From Myxococcota bacterium (GTDB lineage: Bacteria; Myxococcota; Kuafuiibacteriia; Kuafuiibacteriales; Kuafuiibacteriaceae), in NCBI GenBank assembly GCA_028289325.1, contig JANQQN010000441.1:1-34939 (forward strand): a stretch of 34,939 nucleotides of DNA, given 5' to 3'. The notes below the pieces were generated by a model, which saw only the letters and a list, made by a program, of their open reading frames with translations, was not told the DNA's origin and made no database searches. This document shows positions 1-8,061 of this stretch, one piece after another (the stretch's first letter is position 1; every line of letters begins with the position of its first letter). A program made the position numbers and the translations under genes.

Positions 1-921
1 AGCGCCGCGCTCACGCGGTCGATGGCCAGCCGGAGGTCGGGCGCAGAGCGCTTGGTGGCCCAGGCCGGCGACTGGCTTCGGGCGGTGCCCGAAGACCCGA
101 AATCCCGGCAGGCGTGGTTGGCCCAAGCCGCGCTCGCGCTCGCGCAGGGCAAAAGCAAAGCCGCCGAACACGCGCTAGCGCAGATGGCCGACGCGGACCC
201 CAAATACCGCACCGACCCTCTCTGGCTCCACCTGGCCGCGGCGACCGCGGTCGCGTCACCCACCGCGTCCCCCGAGGCGCTGCGACTGGCCCAAACCCGG
301 CTTCGGGAAGCGGTCGAGGCGCGGCCGACGCTGATCCGGGCCAAGGTGCTGCTCGCCCGGGTCAACCATCGACTCGGTCAACGTGGGCCCGCGCAACAGA
401 TCCTCGACGAGGTCGTGGAACGCGAGCCCGAGCACGAAGAAGCGGTGCGCCTCAAGAAGACCTGGGCCGAAACCGCGCTGGCCGCCAAGACCAAGAAGAA
501 GGCCACCCAAAAACCGGCCGCAGCCAGCAAGCCGCCGCCCAAACCGAAGACCCGGACCTTCAAAGAGTGGATGGCGGTGGGGGATCGGCTGCGGGAGCGA
601 GACCAGACCTCGGCCGCGCTCGACGCGTACGGGCGGGCGAGCGAGCTCAAGCCTGGCGCGGCCGAGCCCCAGATCGGCAAGGGCTGGTGCTTACTCGACC
701 TGGGGAAGCTCAACGTAGCGCTGGTGGCGTTCGAACAGGCCAAGGCCATCGACGACAGCAACGCGGAGGCGTATTACGGGATCGCGGAAACCCACCGCTA
801 CCTCGGCCAGCCGGCGGAGGCGGTCGAAGCGTACGAGGCCTATCTCGAGCGTGCCCCCACCGATACGCCCGAGCGCCGCGCAGTCCTGCGACAGATCTCG
901 GAACTGAGCGAGGGTCGCTAG
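1..921 (+). CDS. TPR-repeat protein, possibly 5'-truncated
   Basis: The frame is open to the left edge of the window. The first ATG is at 22, but the true start may lie upstream. Two blocks of tetratricopeptide-like helical repeats are visible. One occupies about residues 10-150 and contains alanine/leucine-rich helix pairs. The other occupies about residues 185-295 and has typical TPR spacing, with repeated A..Y and A...Y..A patterns. They are separated by a Lys/Ala/Pro-rich linker at about 155-185. TPRs are protein-protein interaction scaffolds; no enzymatic motif, signal peptide or membrane segment is seen in the visible part. The stop is followed three bases later by the GTG start of the gatC-like gene, so the two are probably cotranscribed. 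The partner and pathway cannot be told from the sequence. Confidence 0.75.
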   Translation, partial: SAALTRSMASRRSGAERLVAQAGDWLRAVPEDPKSRQAWLAQAALALAQGKSKAAEHALAQMADADPKYRTDPLWLHLAAATAVASPTASPEALRLAQTRLREAVEARPTLIRAKVLLARVNHRLGQRGPAQQILDEVVEREPEHEEAVRLKKTWAETALAAKTKKKATQKPAAASKPPPKPKTRTFKEWMAVGDRLRERDQTSAALDAYGRASELKPGAAEPQIGKGWCLLDLGKLNVALVAFEQAKAIDDSNAEAYYGIAETHRYLGQPAEAVEAYEAYLERAPTDTPERRAVLRQISELSEGR

Positions 922-924
922 ACG

Positions 925-1248
925 GTGCCCCGATCCCCGCTTCACCGCCCTCTCTACCGGGCGGCCGAGCTCGCTGGTCTGCCCGCGGAGACCGGCGGTG
1001 TCGAAACGGAGGCTCGGCTCAACGAGGTCTCGACGCTCCTCACCCACGTTCAGCAGCTGCAGGCGGTCAACACCGACCGGGTGCCGCCGACGTACGTTTT
1101 TCCTCCCCCGTTAGCGACGCCCGTCGCCGAGACGAAGACCACCGGCGAACCGACGGAAGACCCCGCGCGTCTTCGTGCCCTCTTCATCCGCGAAGACCGC
1201 GGTTCGCTCGTCGTTCCGCCCCCGAAAGCCGGCGACCGCCGAGGATGA
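925..1248 (+). CDS. gatC: Probable GatC subunit of Asp/Glu-tRNA amidotransferase
   Basis: This 107-residue protein starts at GTG, three bases after the TPR gene stop. It shows the usual GatC pattern: an N-terminal helix with an AELAGL motif, a second helix containing L..V.QLQ.VNTD.V.P, and a C-terminal segment with R.D and a VVPPPK ending like the family's FVVPK. GatC stabilises GatA on GatB in the complex that converts misacylated Glu-tRNA(Gln) or Asp-tRNA(Asn) to the amide form in the cytoplasm. The sequence is divergent, with a longer Pro/Thr-rich middle than usual, so the call rests largely on its position. Its TGA overlaps the gatA ATG as ATGA, which implies translational coupling. It could otherwise be a lineage-specific small protein. 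Confidence 0.65.
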   Translation: MPRSPLHRPLYRAAELAGLPAETGGVETEARLNEVSTLLTHVQQLQAVNTDRVPPTYVFPPPLATPVAETKTTGEPTEDPARLRALFIREDRGSLVVPPPKAGDRRG

Positions 1249-2660
1249 CGGTGGGGACGCCGGCCGACGCCGCGCTGCGACAAGCGCAACGCTGCCTGCA
1301 CGACATCGCCCGGCGCGTAGACCTGAACGCATTCGTGGTCGTCGACGACGCTGGCGCCCTCGACGACGCGCGCCGGGCCTCGACCTCGTCGAGCCCCGGA
1401 TGGCTGACCGGGGTGCCGATCGCCGTCAAGCAGAACCTCTGGGTACGCAGCCTGCCCTGCACCGCCGGGTCGCGGATCTTGGAGGGCTTGACCGCCCCTC
1501 GTGATGCCACAGTGGTCGCCCGGTTGCGAAGCGCAGGCGGGATGATCGTGGGCCTCACCAACATGGATGAACTCGGAATGGGCGGCTCGACAGAGCTCGG
1601 CACGGCCGGTCCCACCCGTCATCCGACCGTGCCCGGCCGCGTCGTGGGCGGATCGTCGGGCGGAAGCGCAGCTGCGGTCGCGGCGGGCTTGGTCCCCGTC
1701 GCGCTCGGCCCGGACACCGGGGGCTCCATCCGGCAGCCGGCCGCCTTCTGCGGCGTGGTTGGCCCCCGTCCGACGTGGGGTCGCGTGAGCCGCCATGGAC
1801 TGGTCGCGTTCGCGAGCGCCCTCGACACCGTGGGGCCGCTCAGCACGACCGTCGCCGCCGCCGCGGCCACCCTCCAGACCATCGCGGGGCGAGATCCCCA
1901 CGACGCCACCACCAGCCGGTTGCCGGTCGGGGATCTGGTCGCCGCGACCTCGAGGGCGCCGGCGGGTCTGGTCGTCGGCCGGGTCCGACCCCACGTTCGC
2001 ATCGACCCGGAGATCGAGATCGCCATCGACCGGGCGGCGGCCCGACTGGCCGCGGCCGGGGCCCGCATCGTCGAAGCGGAGCTTCCCCACGCCGCCCACG
2101 GGCTGAGCGCATATCTGGTGTTGGCGTCCGCGGACGCCAGCTCGAATCTCGCCCGTTTCGACGGGGTCCGCTACGGCCGCCGGGCCGCGGGCGCCGATGA
2201 CCTCGATGACCTGGTGCGACGCAGCCGCGCCGAGGGCTTCGGGCCCGAGGTGCAGCGGCGGGTGCTGATCGGGACCTACGTTCTATCGGAGGGCTATACC
2301 GACGCGTACCATACGCAGGCGGCCCGAGTGCGGACCCTGATCATCCGCGACTACCAGGCCGCTTTCGATGGCTGCGACGTGCTGTTGGGACCCACGACCC
2401 CCGAGCCGGCGTTCTTGGCCAAAAGCCGACTCGCCGACCCGCTCGCGATGTACCGCGCCGACGAGTTCACCGTCGGGCCCAGCCTCGCCGGGCTGCCCGC
2501 GATCTCCGTGCCCGGCGGACGTACGCAGGCCGGCTTGCCCATCGGCGTCCAGTTGGTGGCGCCCTGGTGGCGCGAGGCTACGCTGTTGACCGCCGCCGCC
2601 GCCGTCGAAACTGAGCCGTTGCGATCCTCGCTCGGCCCCGCCGCCGGCACCACCGGTTGA
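1245..2660 (+). CDS. gatA: Glutamyl-/aspartyl-tRNA amidotransferase subunit A
   Basis: This is an amidase-signature enzyme of 471 residues, a normal length for GatA (about 480). The catalytic Lys lies in GVPIAVKQNL. The Gly/Ser-rich signature GGSSGGSAAAV supplies the cis-Ser, and DTGGSIRQPA carries the nucleophilic Ser. The following G.RVSRHGLVAFASALD block is characteristic of GatA rather than of general amidases. GatA hydrolyses glutamine and passes ammonia to GatB for transamidation of mischarged Glu-tRNA(Gln) or Asp-tRNA(Asn). The frame is open far upstream, but the ATG at 1245 overlaps the gatC stop as ATGA and gives the family-typical N-terminus. gatB is not in this window. A promoter for the next gene overlaps the stop codon. 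Confidence 0.93.
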   Translation: MTVGTPADAALRQAQRCLHDIARRVDLNAFVVVDDAGALDDARRASTSSSPGWLTGVPIAVKQNLWVRSLPCTAGSRILEGLTAPRDATVVARLRSAGGMIVGLTNMDELGMGGSTELGTAGPTRHPTVPGRVVGGSSGGSAAAVAAGLVPVALGPDTGGSIRQPAAFCGVVGPRPTWGRVSRHGLVAFASALDTVGPLSTTVAAAAATLQTIAGRDPHDATTSRLPVGDLVAATSRAPAGLVVGRVRPHVRIDPEIEIAIDRAAARLAAAGARIVEAELPHAAHGLSAYLVLASADASSNLARFDGVRYGRRAAGADDLDDLVRRSRAEGFGPEVQRRVLIGTYVLSEGYTDAYHTQAARVRTLIIRDYQAAFDGCDVLLGPTTPEPAFLAKSRLADPLAMYRADEFTVGPSLAGLPAISVPGGRTQAGLPIGVQLVAPWWREATLLTAAAAVETEPLRSSLGPAAGTTG

Positions 2661-2686
2661 AAACGACGAGAGTTCGCGCATAGCGT
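2657..2686 (+). promoter_or_regulatory. Sigma70-type promoter with short leader
   Basis: TTGAAA (2657-2662), an 18-base spacer and TAGCGT (2681-2686) precede the ATG at 2696. The -35 box overlaps the gatA stop codon. The predicted start of transcription is only about 2-3 bases before the ATG. The same -10 hexamer occurs in the promoter at 27179-27207. Confidence 0.5.
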
Positions 2687-2695
2687 GCGGCCATC

Positions 2696-3154
2696 ATGCT
2701 GCTGACGACCTTGCTACTGACGACCTCGATCTACGCCGGACAGGTGCCCGAACCGTCGGCGAAAGAGGTGAAGACGGTCCTCGACTATTATTATCAAGGC
2801 GAGCGCCCCATCCTCGCCGAGGTGTATCTGTGTGCGAAGGTCGAGGAGAAAGACAAAGAGACCAAGCACAACTGCGTCGAGCGATTCGGCAGCACCGCCG
2901 CCAAGGGAGACGTGGTCTACGTGTACATCGTGGCCATGGTGCCCCGAAAGCAAAAGGGCGAGCTCATGGTTCAGGCCATCCACGACGGCGTCGTTCGCAG
3001 CACCAAAGACATCACCCTCACCGGGCGCTGGTTCCGTTCGCGCGCCTGGCGGGCGTTTGCGCTCCGCAAGCCCGGAAAGTGGGACTTCAAGGTTCTCGGT
3101 GGGTCGGGCAAGATCCTTCGTCAGATGACCGTGAATGTCCCCGCCGACAGCTGA
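2696..3154 (+). CDS. Small exported protein of unknown function
   Basis: The protein has 152 residues. Its N-terminus (MLLTTLLLTTSIYAG) looks like a short signal peptide, with possible cleavage after the Tyr-Ala. The mature part contains two Cys (about residues 46 and 60) and alternates beta-strand-like segments. It ends in a block with W.F...AWR.F.L..PG.W....L...G..L, which resembles immunoglobulin-like or DUF2914-like exported domains in which the end of the fold reads WR..V....G.VL. This resemblance is weak and no catalytic motif is seen. It sits behind gatA but appears to have its own promoter, and it faces the membrane-protein gene convergently. The function is unknown. Confidence 0.7.
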   Translation: MLLTTLLLTTSIYAGQVPEPSAKEVKTVLDYYYQGERPILAEVYLCAKVEEKDKETKHNCVERFGSTAAKGDVVYVYIVAMVPRKQKGELMVQAIHDGVVRSTKDITLTGRWFRSRAWRAFALRKPGKWDFKVLGGSGKILRQMTVNVPADS

Positions 3155-3349
3155 CGGTCAGCGTCGGCGCCGCGGGGCGCCCATCGATCCGGCCCCGCAT
3201 CTCGGTTCGCACCAGGTCCCGAACGGGGTCCACCCGTGCGATGCTCAAGGCCCGCTCTGAGGTTCGACCGCGGGCCTCGTTGGCCGTCGCCCGCAGAGAG
3301 TCGTTGTCGCCCCCTCACGGGTATTTTCCGGTCAACCACCCGACCCAAG

Positions 3350-3970
3350 TCAAGGCGGCGACGGGCGGCGGATGATGTGCAGCGCTGCGCCGAAGAGGGG
3401 AATCAACGTGGTCCACGCGGCGCCCTGCATCCCCGTGCGCCGGCGATCGTCGACGGCGACGATCGGATACAGCAGCGCGAAAGCCACGAAGTCCGCGGTA
3501 TACGTGCGAACAAATCCGTTCTCGAGAACGCGTTCCCCAAACTCGACCAGCGATCCCGACACCGCCGCGTACGCCAGCAGGCCCGCGGCCGCCGCCCCGG
3601 CCAGGGCCCCCACCCATCGATGGGTCAGCCACCGCACCACCGTCCCGCCCCGACCGGCGGAAGTGGCGGAACGGGCCGGACGCCCCCACCGGCGCAATAA
3701 CAGGTAGGGGGTCAAGATGAACGCCCCCGCCGCGAAGGACAACACAACGAACGGCCACGCCGGCAACCGCTGGTCAGGGCCATCCCAAAGCAACGGGATG
3801 GCGAAGAGAACCGGCCATACCCCCATGAGATTGAAGACGGCCACCGACCACGGGTCGGGGCCGGCGAAGGTCAACAGCGGGCCGATCAGGGCGCCGGCGT
3901 CGGCGGCAGGCGCGGTCAAAACGACCGCCCACAGGCCGGCGTAGACCATCAGACAGTAGATCTTGATCAC
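3350..3970 (-). CDS. Multi-pass membrane protein, unknown function
   Basis: This is a 206-residue hydrophobic protein with about five predicted membrane helices. They lie near residues 5-35, 45-62, 72-90, 115-135 and 155-175, and a short hydrophobic stretch follows near 190. A conserved-looking G.WPVLFAIPLLWDGP stretch lies in the second helix and loop, and arginine-rich cytoplasmic loops follow. The architecture resembles small uncharacterised membrane proteins also found in cyanobacteria and plants, but I cannot name a family with confidence. The start is GTG at 3970-3968; it overlaps the stop of the upstream ferredoxin gene as GTGA, so the two are translationally coupled. Coupling to a 2Fe-2S protein hints at a membrane redox or pigment-related role, but this is only inference. 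Confidence 0.75.
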   Translation of the reverse strand: MIKIYCLMVYAGLWAVVLTAPAADAGALIGPLLTFAGPDPWSVAVFNLMGVWPVLFAIPLLWDGPDQRLPAWPFVVLSFAAGAFILTPYLLLRRWGRPARSATSAGRGGTVVRWLTHRWVGALAGAAAAGLLAYAAVSGSLVEFGERVLENGFVRTYTADFVAFALLYPIVAVDDRRRTGMQGAAWTTLIPLFGAALHIIRRPSPP

Positions 3971-4344
3971 TCTTCGACCCGTGAGGTGGCGCTCGTCGCC
4001 GTACCGTCAGGCCGCGGGGGGACATCCTGGCCCCAGAATCCGGGATGCTTGGTGACGACCAGATCCGCAGTCACGCGCAGCTGACAAGCGAGCCGAAGAC
4101 CGGACGCTAGGGTGTGAGGCGGAAACTGAAGCCGAGCCCGTTCGCGCGCGGACGGCGGCGCGACCTCCCCTTCGACCTGAACCGCGCACGTGCCGCAGGT
4201 CCCGAAGCCGTGGCAGTTCAGCCACCGACTCCGGCCGTTGTGTGGGCTCGACCCCGCGGCCAGGAGCGCGTCGCGTAAGGGGGTCCCCGGTTGGACCTCC
4301 AGGACGGTGGAGCGGCCCGACATCGTAAGCAACACGCGGTGCAT
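3967..4344 (-). CDS. 2Fe-2S ferredoxin
   Basis: This is a 125-residue plant/adrenodoxin-type ferredoxin. The cluster ligands are visible as C-x5-C-x2-C (CHGFGTCGTC, about residues 44-53) and a fourth Cys in LACQL about 30 residues later. The preceding PGTPLRDALLAAG segment is the usual beta-grasp helix of the family. It carries electrons between a reductase and an oxidase or desaturase in the cytoplasm; its partner is not identifiable here. The frame is open upstream to 4431, but the ATG at 4344 gives the normal family N-terminus (MHRVLLTMSG) and is preferred. The stop overlaps the GTG of the downstream membrane protein. A 230-base divergent region separates it from the pseudokinase gene. Confidence 0.85.
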   Translation of the reverse strand: MHRVLLTMSGRSTVLEVQPGTPLRDALLAAGSSPHNGRSRWLNCHGFGTCGTCAVQVEGEVAPPSARERARLQFPPHTLASGLRLACQLRVTADLVVTKHPGFWGQDVPPRPDGTATSATSRVEE

Positions 4345-4573
4345 GCACTGTCGTTTAACGCGGCGGTGGCCAAAACCAAGTCGCGAGCCCTTGCTCGATT
4401 TGGTCCATGGATCCGGCAACGACCACGGCATCCTTGACCTGCAAGGATTTCAAGATTGCGCGATCTGCGGGGCTTTCGTTCTCGAGTCTCGCATCGAGCA
4501 GCGCCGCCGCCGGTCGTTCGGAGGTTCGGATGCCGTTGCGACGGATGAGCGCCAGGCCTGGTAGACTCCCGCT

Positions 4574-6310
4574 ATGCTCTGCGCAGCGTGCCGCCACCAA
4601 GCCGACCAAGACTTCGCGTCGTGCCCGGTGTGTGGGAGCCCAGGGCTGGTCGACGATCAATATCGGCTCGATGCCATCGTCAACGACCTCGGACACACCG
4701 CGAGCTTCGGCGCAACCCGGGTTTCGGACGGGATTCGGGTCATCCTCCAGCAGGTGATCTTTCGTGTTCCCGACCTGAATGAAAACATCCCCCGCGTCCA
4801 GCGCTACGGGGCCTATCTGACCAGTCTCGACCACCCATCGATCCCGGTCGCCCTCGACACGTTTCAGACCCGAGACCGAGATACGCAGTCTCTTTGGTTC
4901 GCGCACGCGGTCGTCCCTGGCGACACTCTGGAGACGGTTCTCGCTCGGCACCAATTCTCGGAGGCGGAGGTGGTCAGGCTGCTGTTCGAGATCGCCGAGG
5001 TGCTGCGTTATCTGCACAGCCGATCGCCACCGGTCATCCACCGCGCGATTCAGCCCCGTCATCTGGTGCGCACCGACGGCGGCGGTCCCTTGGTGCTGCT
5101 CGAATTTGGCCTCCCGCCCGGGACGGGTTCACCGAGCCGGCCCCCGCCCGATGGCGTTCTGGTCTCGGGCGCGCCAGGATTCATGGCCCCCGAACAGCTG
5201 CGCGGACAGGCGCTACCGGCGACCGATATCTTCTGCGCCGGCGTAACCGCGCTTCACCTGTTGTCCCGCACCGACCCGCGGCAGCTGTTCGACTACTCGC
5301 AGCGCCTCGATAAGAGTGCCCTGAGCGCGCTGTCCCGGCCCATGGTCCGCCTCTTAGAACAGATGGTGCAGGCCAATCCGGCCTACCGGCTTCCCGACGG
5401 AAACGCCCTGCGACAGGCCCTCGACCGCTCTTTTCTCGCCGGCGGAACCCCTCGCATCGGCGCCCCGACCCCAACCCCCATCGCATCGACCGCGGTCGAG
5501 CGCTGGGCCTCGGTCAACGGTAACGCGGAAGAAGCGATGGCCCGAGCCCGTATCGAGTGGGAAGACCTCAAGCGCTGGACCCAAAACGCGCAGCAAGCCG
5601 TTCTGGAGTGGCCAGAGTGGGCTCGCGGGGCCCTGATCTTTGGCGCGCTGGGGATTTCGGTGTTCTTCGTGGTCGGGATTCTGACCCTGGTCGCCGAAGT
5701 CGAGTGGCCCACGTTGCCCCAGTCCGACGCCCGGACGTGCTACGTCGAGGCGAACCAGCTATACGACCCCGGCCTCGAGTATGTCGTCGACCAGGGCGTG
5801 CCCCGCCGCGACGGCGCGTGGGTCGGATACCGGGTTCGTATCGTCGACCGCTTCGACGACATGGCGCCGCTCGAAGGGCGGGCCATGATGTCGTTCGGTG
5901 CGCCGGCCCCGTCGGACGCCGAGTACGAAGGTCGCGCCCATCAGCTCGTGAACATCGACGCCGCCCGGGACCGAATCGCCAAGGGCGAAGCGAGCTTGGT
6001 CGCGTGCGCGCACTTCAATGGGGTGCCCCAGGACGGCAAACGGAGCCGATTCTCCATCACCGTCCGCGGCTACAACGGACCGATGAGCGCCTTTCCCGAC
6101 CTCTACCGCCAGCACAAGCACATCCGCGGCCCCTATCGGCAAAGCATCTTGACCGACAAAGACCCGCAGACCTGGCAACGGGTGTGCATCGACGTCCAGT
6201 GGCAACAAGCCGTCGACTTCGTGCAGATCGAGGTCACCGCCGACCGAGAGTTGGGCGACGGCGGCGGTCGTTTCATGGACCATGCGTGCCTGGCCTTCCT
6301 CGATCCCTAG
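4574..6310 (+). CDS. Zinc-ribbon pseudokinase with one transmembrane helix
   Basis: The protein has 578 residues. The N-terminus has two Cys pairs (CAAC at 3-6, CPVC at 18-21) forming a zinc ribbon. Residues about 30-290 follow the Hanks-type Ser/Thr kinase fold: HRAIQPRHL at about 156 replaces the catalytic HRD.KP.N, LEFG at about 176 replaces DFG, and the APE motif (MAPEQLRG) is intact. The ATP-binding Lys position reads Gln (VILQQV). Loss of the catalytic Asp and Lys makes phosphotransfer unlikely. A membrane helix at about 353-375 is followed by an approximately 200-residue extracytoplasmic domain with no recognised family. The ATG at 4574 starts exactly at the ribbon. A TAGACT hexamer ends 6 bases before the ATG, compatible with a leaderless mRNA, although no well-spaced -35 is evident. 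It is likely a signalling scaffold or regulator. Confidence 0.88.
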   Translation: MLCAACRHQADQDFASCPVCGSPGLVDDQYRLDAIVNDLGHTASFGATRVSDGIRVILQQVIFRVPDLNENIPRVQRYGAYLTSLDHPSIPVALDTFQTRDRDTQSLWFAHAVVPGDTLETVLARHQFSEAEVVRLLFEIAEVLRYLHSRSPPVIHRAIQPRHLVRTDGGGPLVLLEFGLPPGTGSPSRPPPDGVLVSGAPGFMAPEQLRGQALPATDIFCAGVTALHLLSRTDPRQLFDYSQRLDKSALSALSRPMVRLLEQMVQANPAYRLPDGNALRQALDRSFLAGGTPRIGAPTPTPIASTAVERWASVNGNAEEAMARARIEWEDLKRWTQNAQQAVLEWPEWARGALIFGALGISVFFVVGILTLVAEVEWPTLPQSDARTCYVEANQLYDPGLEYVVDQGVPRRDGAWVGYRVRIVDRFDDMAPLEGRAMMSFGAPAPSDAEYEGRAHQLVNIDAARDRIAKGEASLVACAHFNGVPQDGKRSRFSITVRGYNGPMSAFPDLYRQHKHIRGPYRQSILTDKDPQTWQRVCIDVQWQQAVDFVQIEVTADRELGDGGGRFMDHACLAFLDP

Positions 6311-6325
6311 TCCTCGGCGGCGGAA

Positions 6326-6345
6326 GTTCCGACGCAGGTCGGAAC
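6326..6345. terminator. Hairpin between convergent genes
   Basis: A perfect 8-bp inverted repeat (GTTCCGAC / GTCGGAAC) with a GCAG tetraloop sits in the 64-base gap between the convergent pseudokinase and patatin genes. There is no T tract, so it may be a bidirectional hairpin or a transcript-end stabiliser rather than a canonical intrinsic terminator. Confidence 0.55.
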
Positions 6346-6374
6346 CCGGCGCGGAGTACGCAAGCGCTCAGAGG

Positions 6375-7259
6375 TTATCCGGCCGCGCGCCGCACCATCT
6401 CGAACGCCGTCCGCGCGACCTCGGGGCCCCGACCGGCGTCCATGACGTTGTAGCCGATGGCCGAAGCGACCTCGGCGTCCGGCTCGAAACAGCGAACACG
6501 ACGGCCGGCCGTCTGCAGACGCGCGGCGCTCCGACGCACCGCCCCCCGAAGGCCGATGAACCGGGACAGCGGAGAGCTGATCACGATCTCATCGATGTCC
6601 GCGTCAGCCAGCGCATCGGCGTGATGGGTCGACAGCATGCCCCCATCGATGTAGCGAGCGCCGGCGACCTCGATGGGCCGGCACAGGGTCGGCACGGCCG
6701 AGGAGGCCGCCACCGCGGTCCCGACGTCGGTGACCGGGGCATCGGCGCGGCCGAACAACACCCGTCGCCCGGTGTCGAGATTCGCGGCGCACACCCAGAA
6801 CCCGGCCGTCGGCCACGTCTTGAACCGCTGCCGAAGGCCCTCGGCCAGCCCCGTGAGATCCACTGTGCCGACGGGAAGGGTGGCCGCCGCGATCATCCCC
6901 AATCGGACCCGCCAGGGGCGAGCGACGGTGCTCAGCAAGTAGCGCGGCGACGACGGCCAGCCCCATCGACGCGGTGTGCCGAAGCACGGCCGGCGAAAGC
7001 AGTCCGCGATCGCCGCCCCCTCCGCCGACATGGGCGAACCCACCGCGCGCGCAAACAGATCGTGGCTGGACAAACCCGCCCGCAGGAGCGCGCCGACTTG
7101 GGCGCCGGCCGACGTCCCCACGATCAGCCGAGCCTGTCGAGGATCGAAGCCCTCTTCTGCTTCCAGCGCACGAAGGACGCCCGCGTGAAAGGCATGCCCG
7201 ACCGGCCCCCCAGCGCCCAAAACTATCGCGACCCGCTTGGGTCGCCCCAGGCTCCGCAT
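6375..7259 (-). CDS. Patatin-like phospholipase
   Basis: This is a 294-residue patatin-fold acyl hydrolase. The oxyanion-hole glycines are in VLGAGGPVGHAFHAG (about residues 13-27), the nucleophilic Ser is in GTSAG (about 48-52), and the catalytic Asp is in the DGG motif (about 204). Enzymes of this family cleave acyl groups from membrane phospholipids. No signal peptide or lipobox is present, so a cytoplasmic, membrane-associated location is likely. It is a compact single-domain form, unlike the giant patatin fusion at 27248-32584, and the two are not close copies. A long divergent region of about 230 bases separates its start from the next exported protein. Confident as to family; the substrate is unknown. 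Confidence 0.9.
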   Translation of the reverse strand: MRSLGRPKRVAIVLGAGGPVGHAFHAGVLRALEAEEGFDPRQARLIVGTSAGAQVGALLRAGLSSHDLFARAVGSPMSAEGAAIADCFRRPCFGTPRRWGWPSSPRYLLSTVARPWRVRLGMIAAATLPVGTVDLTGLAEGLRQRFKTWPTAGFWVCAANLDTGRRVLFGRADAPVTDVGTAVAASSAVPTLCRPIEVAGARYIDGGMLSTHHADALADADIDEIVISSPLSRFIGLRGAVRRSAARLQTAGRRVRCFEPDAEVASAIGYNVMDAGRGPEVARTAFEMVRRAAG

Positions 7260-7487
7260 ACGGCGGTACGTTTGCCCCCGCCAAACACGATGTCCAGTAC
7301 GGAGGTTGCAGCGGCGACGCTCGGTGGCATCGACGTGTCGACAACGTCACAACCGTTGCCCGCGCCGGCATGCCGTTGCGGCCGAGCTTAGGCCCGAAGA
7401 ATGCAGCGGAAACGTTTCGCTTCCCTCCTACGTCTGAGGGACGGAAGACGAGAGTCGTCGTTCATCATGAACGTCGGGGAGGTTTTG

Positions 7488-8039
7488 ATGTTCCGCCACG
7501 CTCTAAGCACCGCTCTCCTGGTCGGGCTTGTCGCCCCGCATACCGCCGCCTACGCCGATGAGAGCCCGAGCGTCAGCTTCACGCCCCCTGGTTACGCCTT
7601 CTCCGTGAGCTTCCCCACAGCCCCCGCCCACGATCGGCGATCCACGCCCACGATCATCGGGGACATCTACACCGATGTCTGGGGCGCCAAGCACGAGGGC
7701 GGGGACTACTCGGTCTCGATCACCGACCTCCCTCGGGTCGCGATCTGGTTCAACTCGCGCGCCGGTTTGTTCGAGAAGGCTCGAGATAAGATGATGGAGA
7801 CCTTGGGCGCTACGCAATCTGGATTGCGGCCCCTCAAGCGCGGCGACTTCACCGAAGAGTTGGACTACTTCGTCCCGGGGCAACTAGGACAACCCGCCCG
7901 TCGGGGGCGCGCGTGGTTCGCGCTCATCGATGACAAGCTGGTGGTGATCACCGCGCTGGTTCCGCTCGGAACGTCATCCAAGCTCGACCGCCACTTCGCG
8001 GCGATCGATCCCGACGCCGCAACCATCGCGCACCGGTGA
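7488..8039 (+). CDS. Exported protein of unknown function
   Basis: The protein has 183 residues from the ATG at 7488. The frame is open further upstream (ATGs at 7401 and 7467), but a strong GGGGAGG ribosome-binding site lies five to six bases before 7488, and this start gives a clean signal peptide (MFRHALSTALLVGLVAPHTAAYA, cleavage after AYA). The mature protein begins with a segment resembling secreted proteins whose N-terminus reads F..P...F.VSFP..P. It has about 160 residues with mixed strands and helices, no Cys and no recognisable catalytic motif. It is a periplasmic or secreted protein of unknown role. It is divergent from the patatin gene and convergent with the proline-rich gene, only 22 bases apart. 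Confidence 0.75.
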   Translation: MFRHALSTALLVGLVAPHTAAYADESPSVSFTPPGYAFSVSFPTAPAHDRRSTPTIIGDIYTDVWGAKHEGGDYSVSITDLPRVAIWFNSRAGLFEKARDKMMETLGATQSGLRPLKRGDFTEELDYFVPGQLGQPARRGRAWFALIDDKLVVITALVPLGTSSKLDRHFAAIDPDAATIAHR

Positions 8040-8061
8040 TTTGGTCGGCCGAAGGCGGAGC

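Noticed and set aside
114..1244. Upstream extension of the gatA frame
   Set aside because: The extension overlaps the TPR and gatC-like genes and encodes Arg/Gly-rich sequence; the ATGA overlap at 1245 is the natural start.
3166..3181. GGCGCC...GGCGCC hairpin after the exported-protein gene
   Set aside because: Short, no T tract, and such GC palindromes are expected by chance at this base composition.
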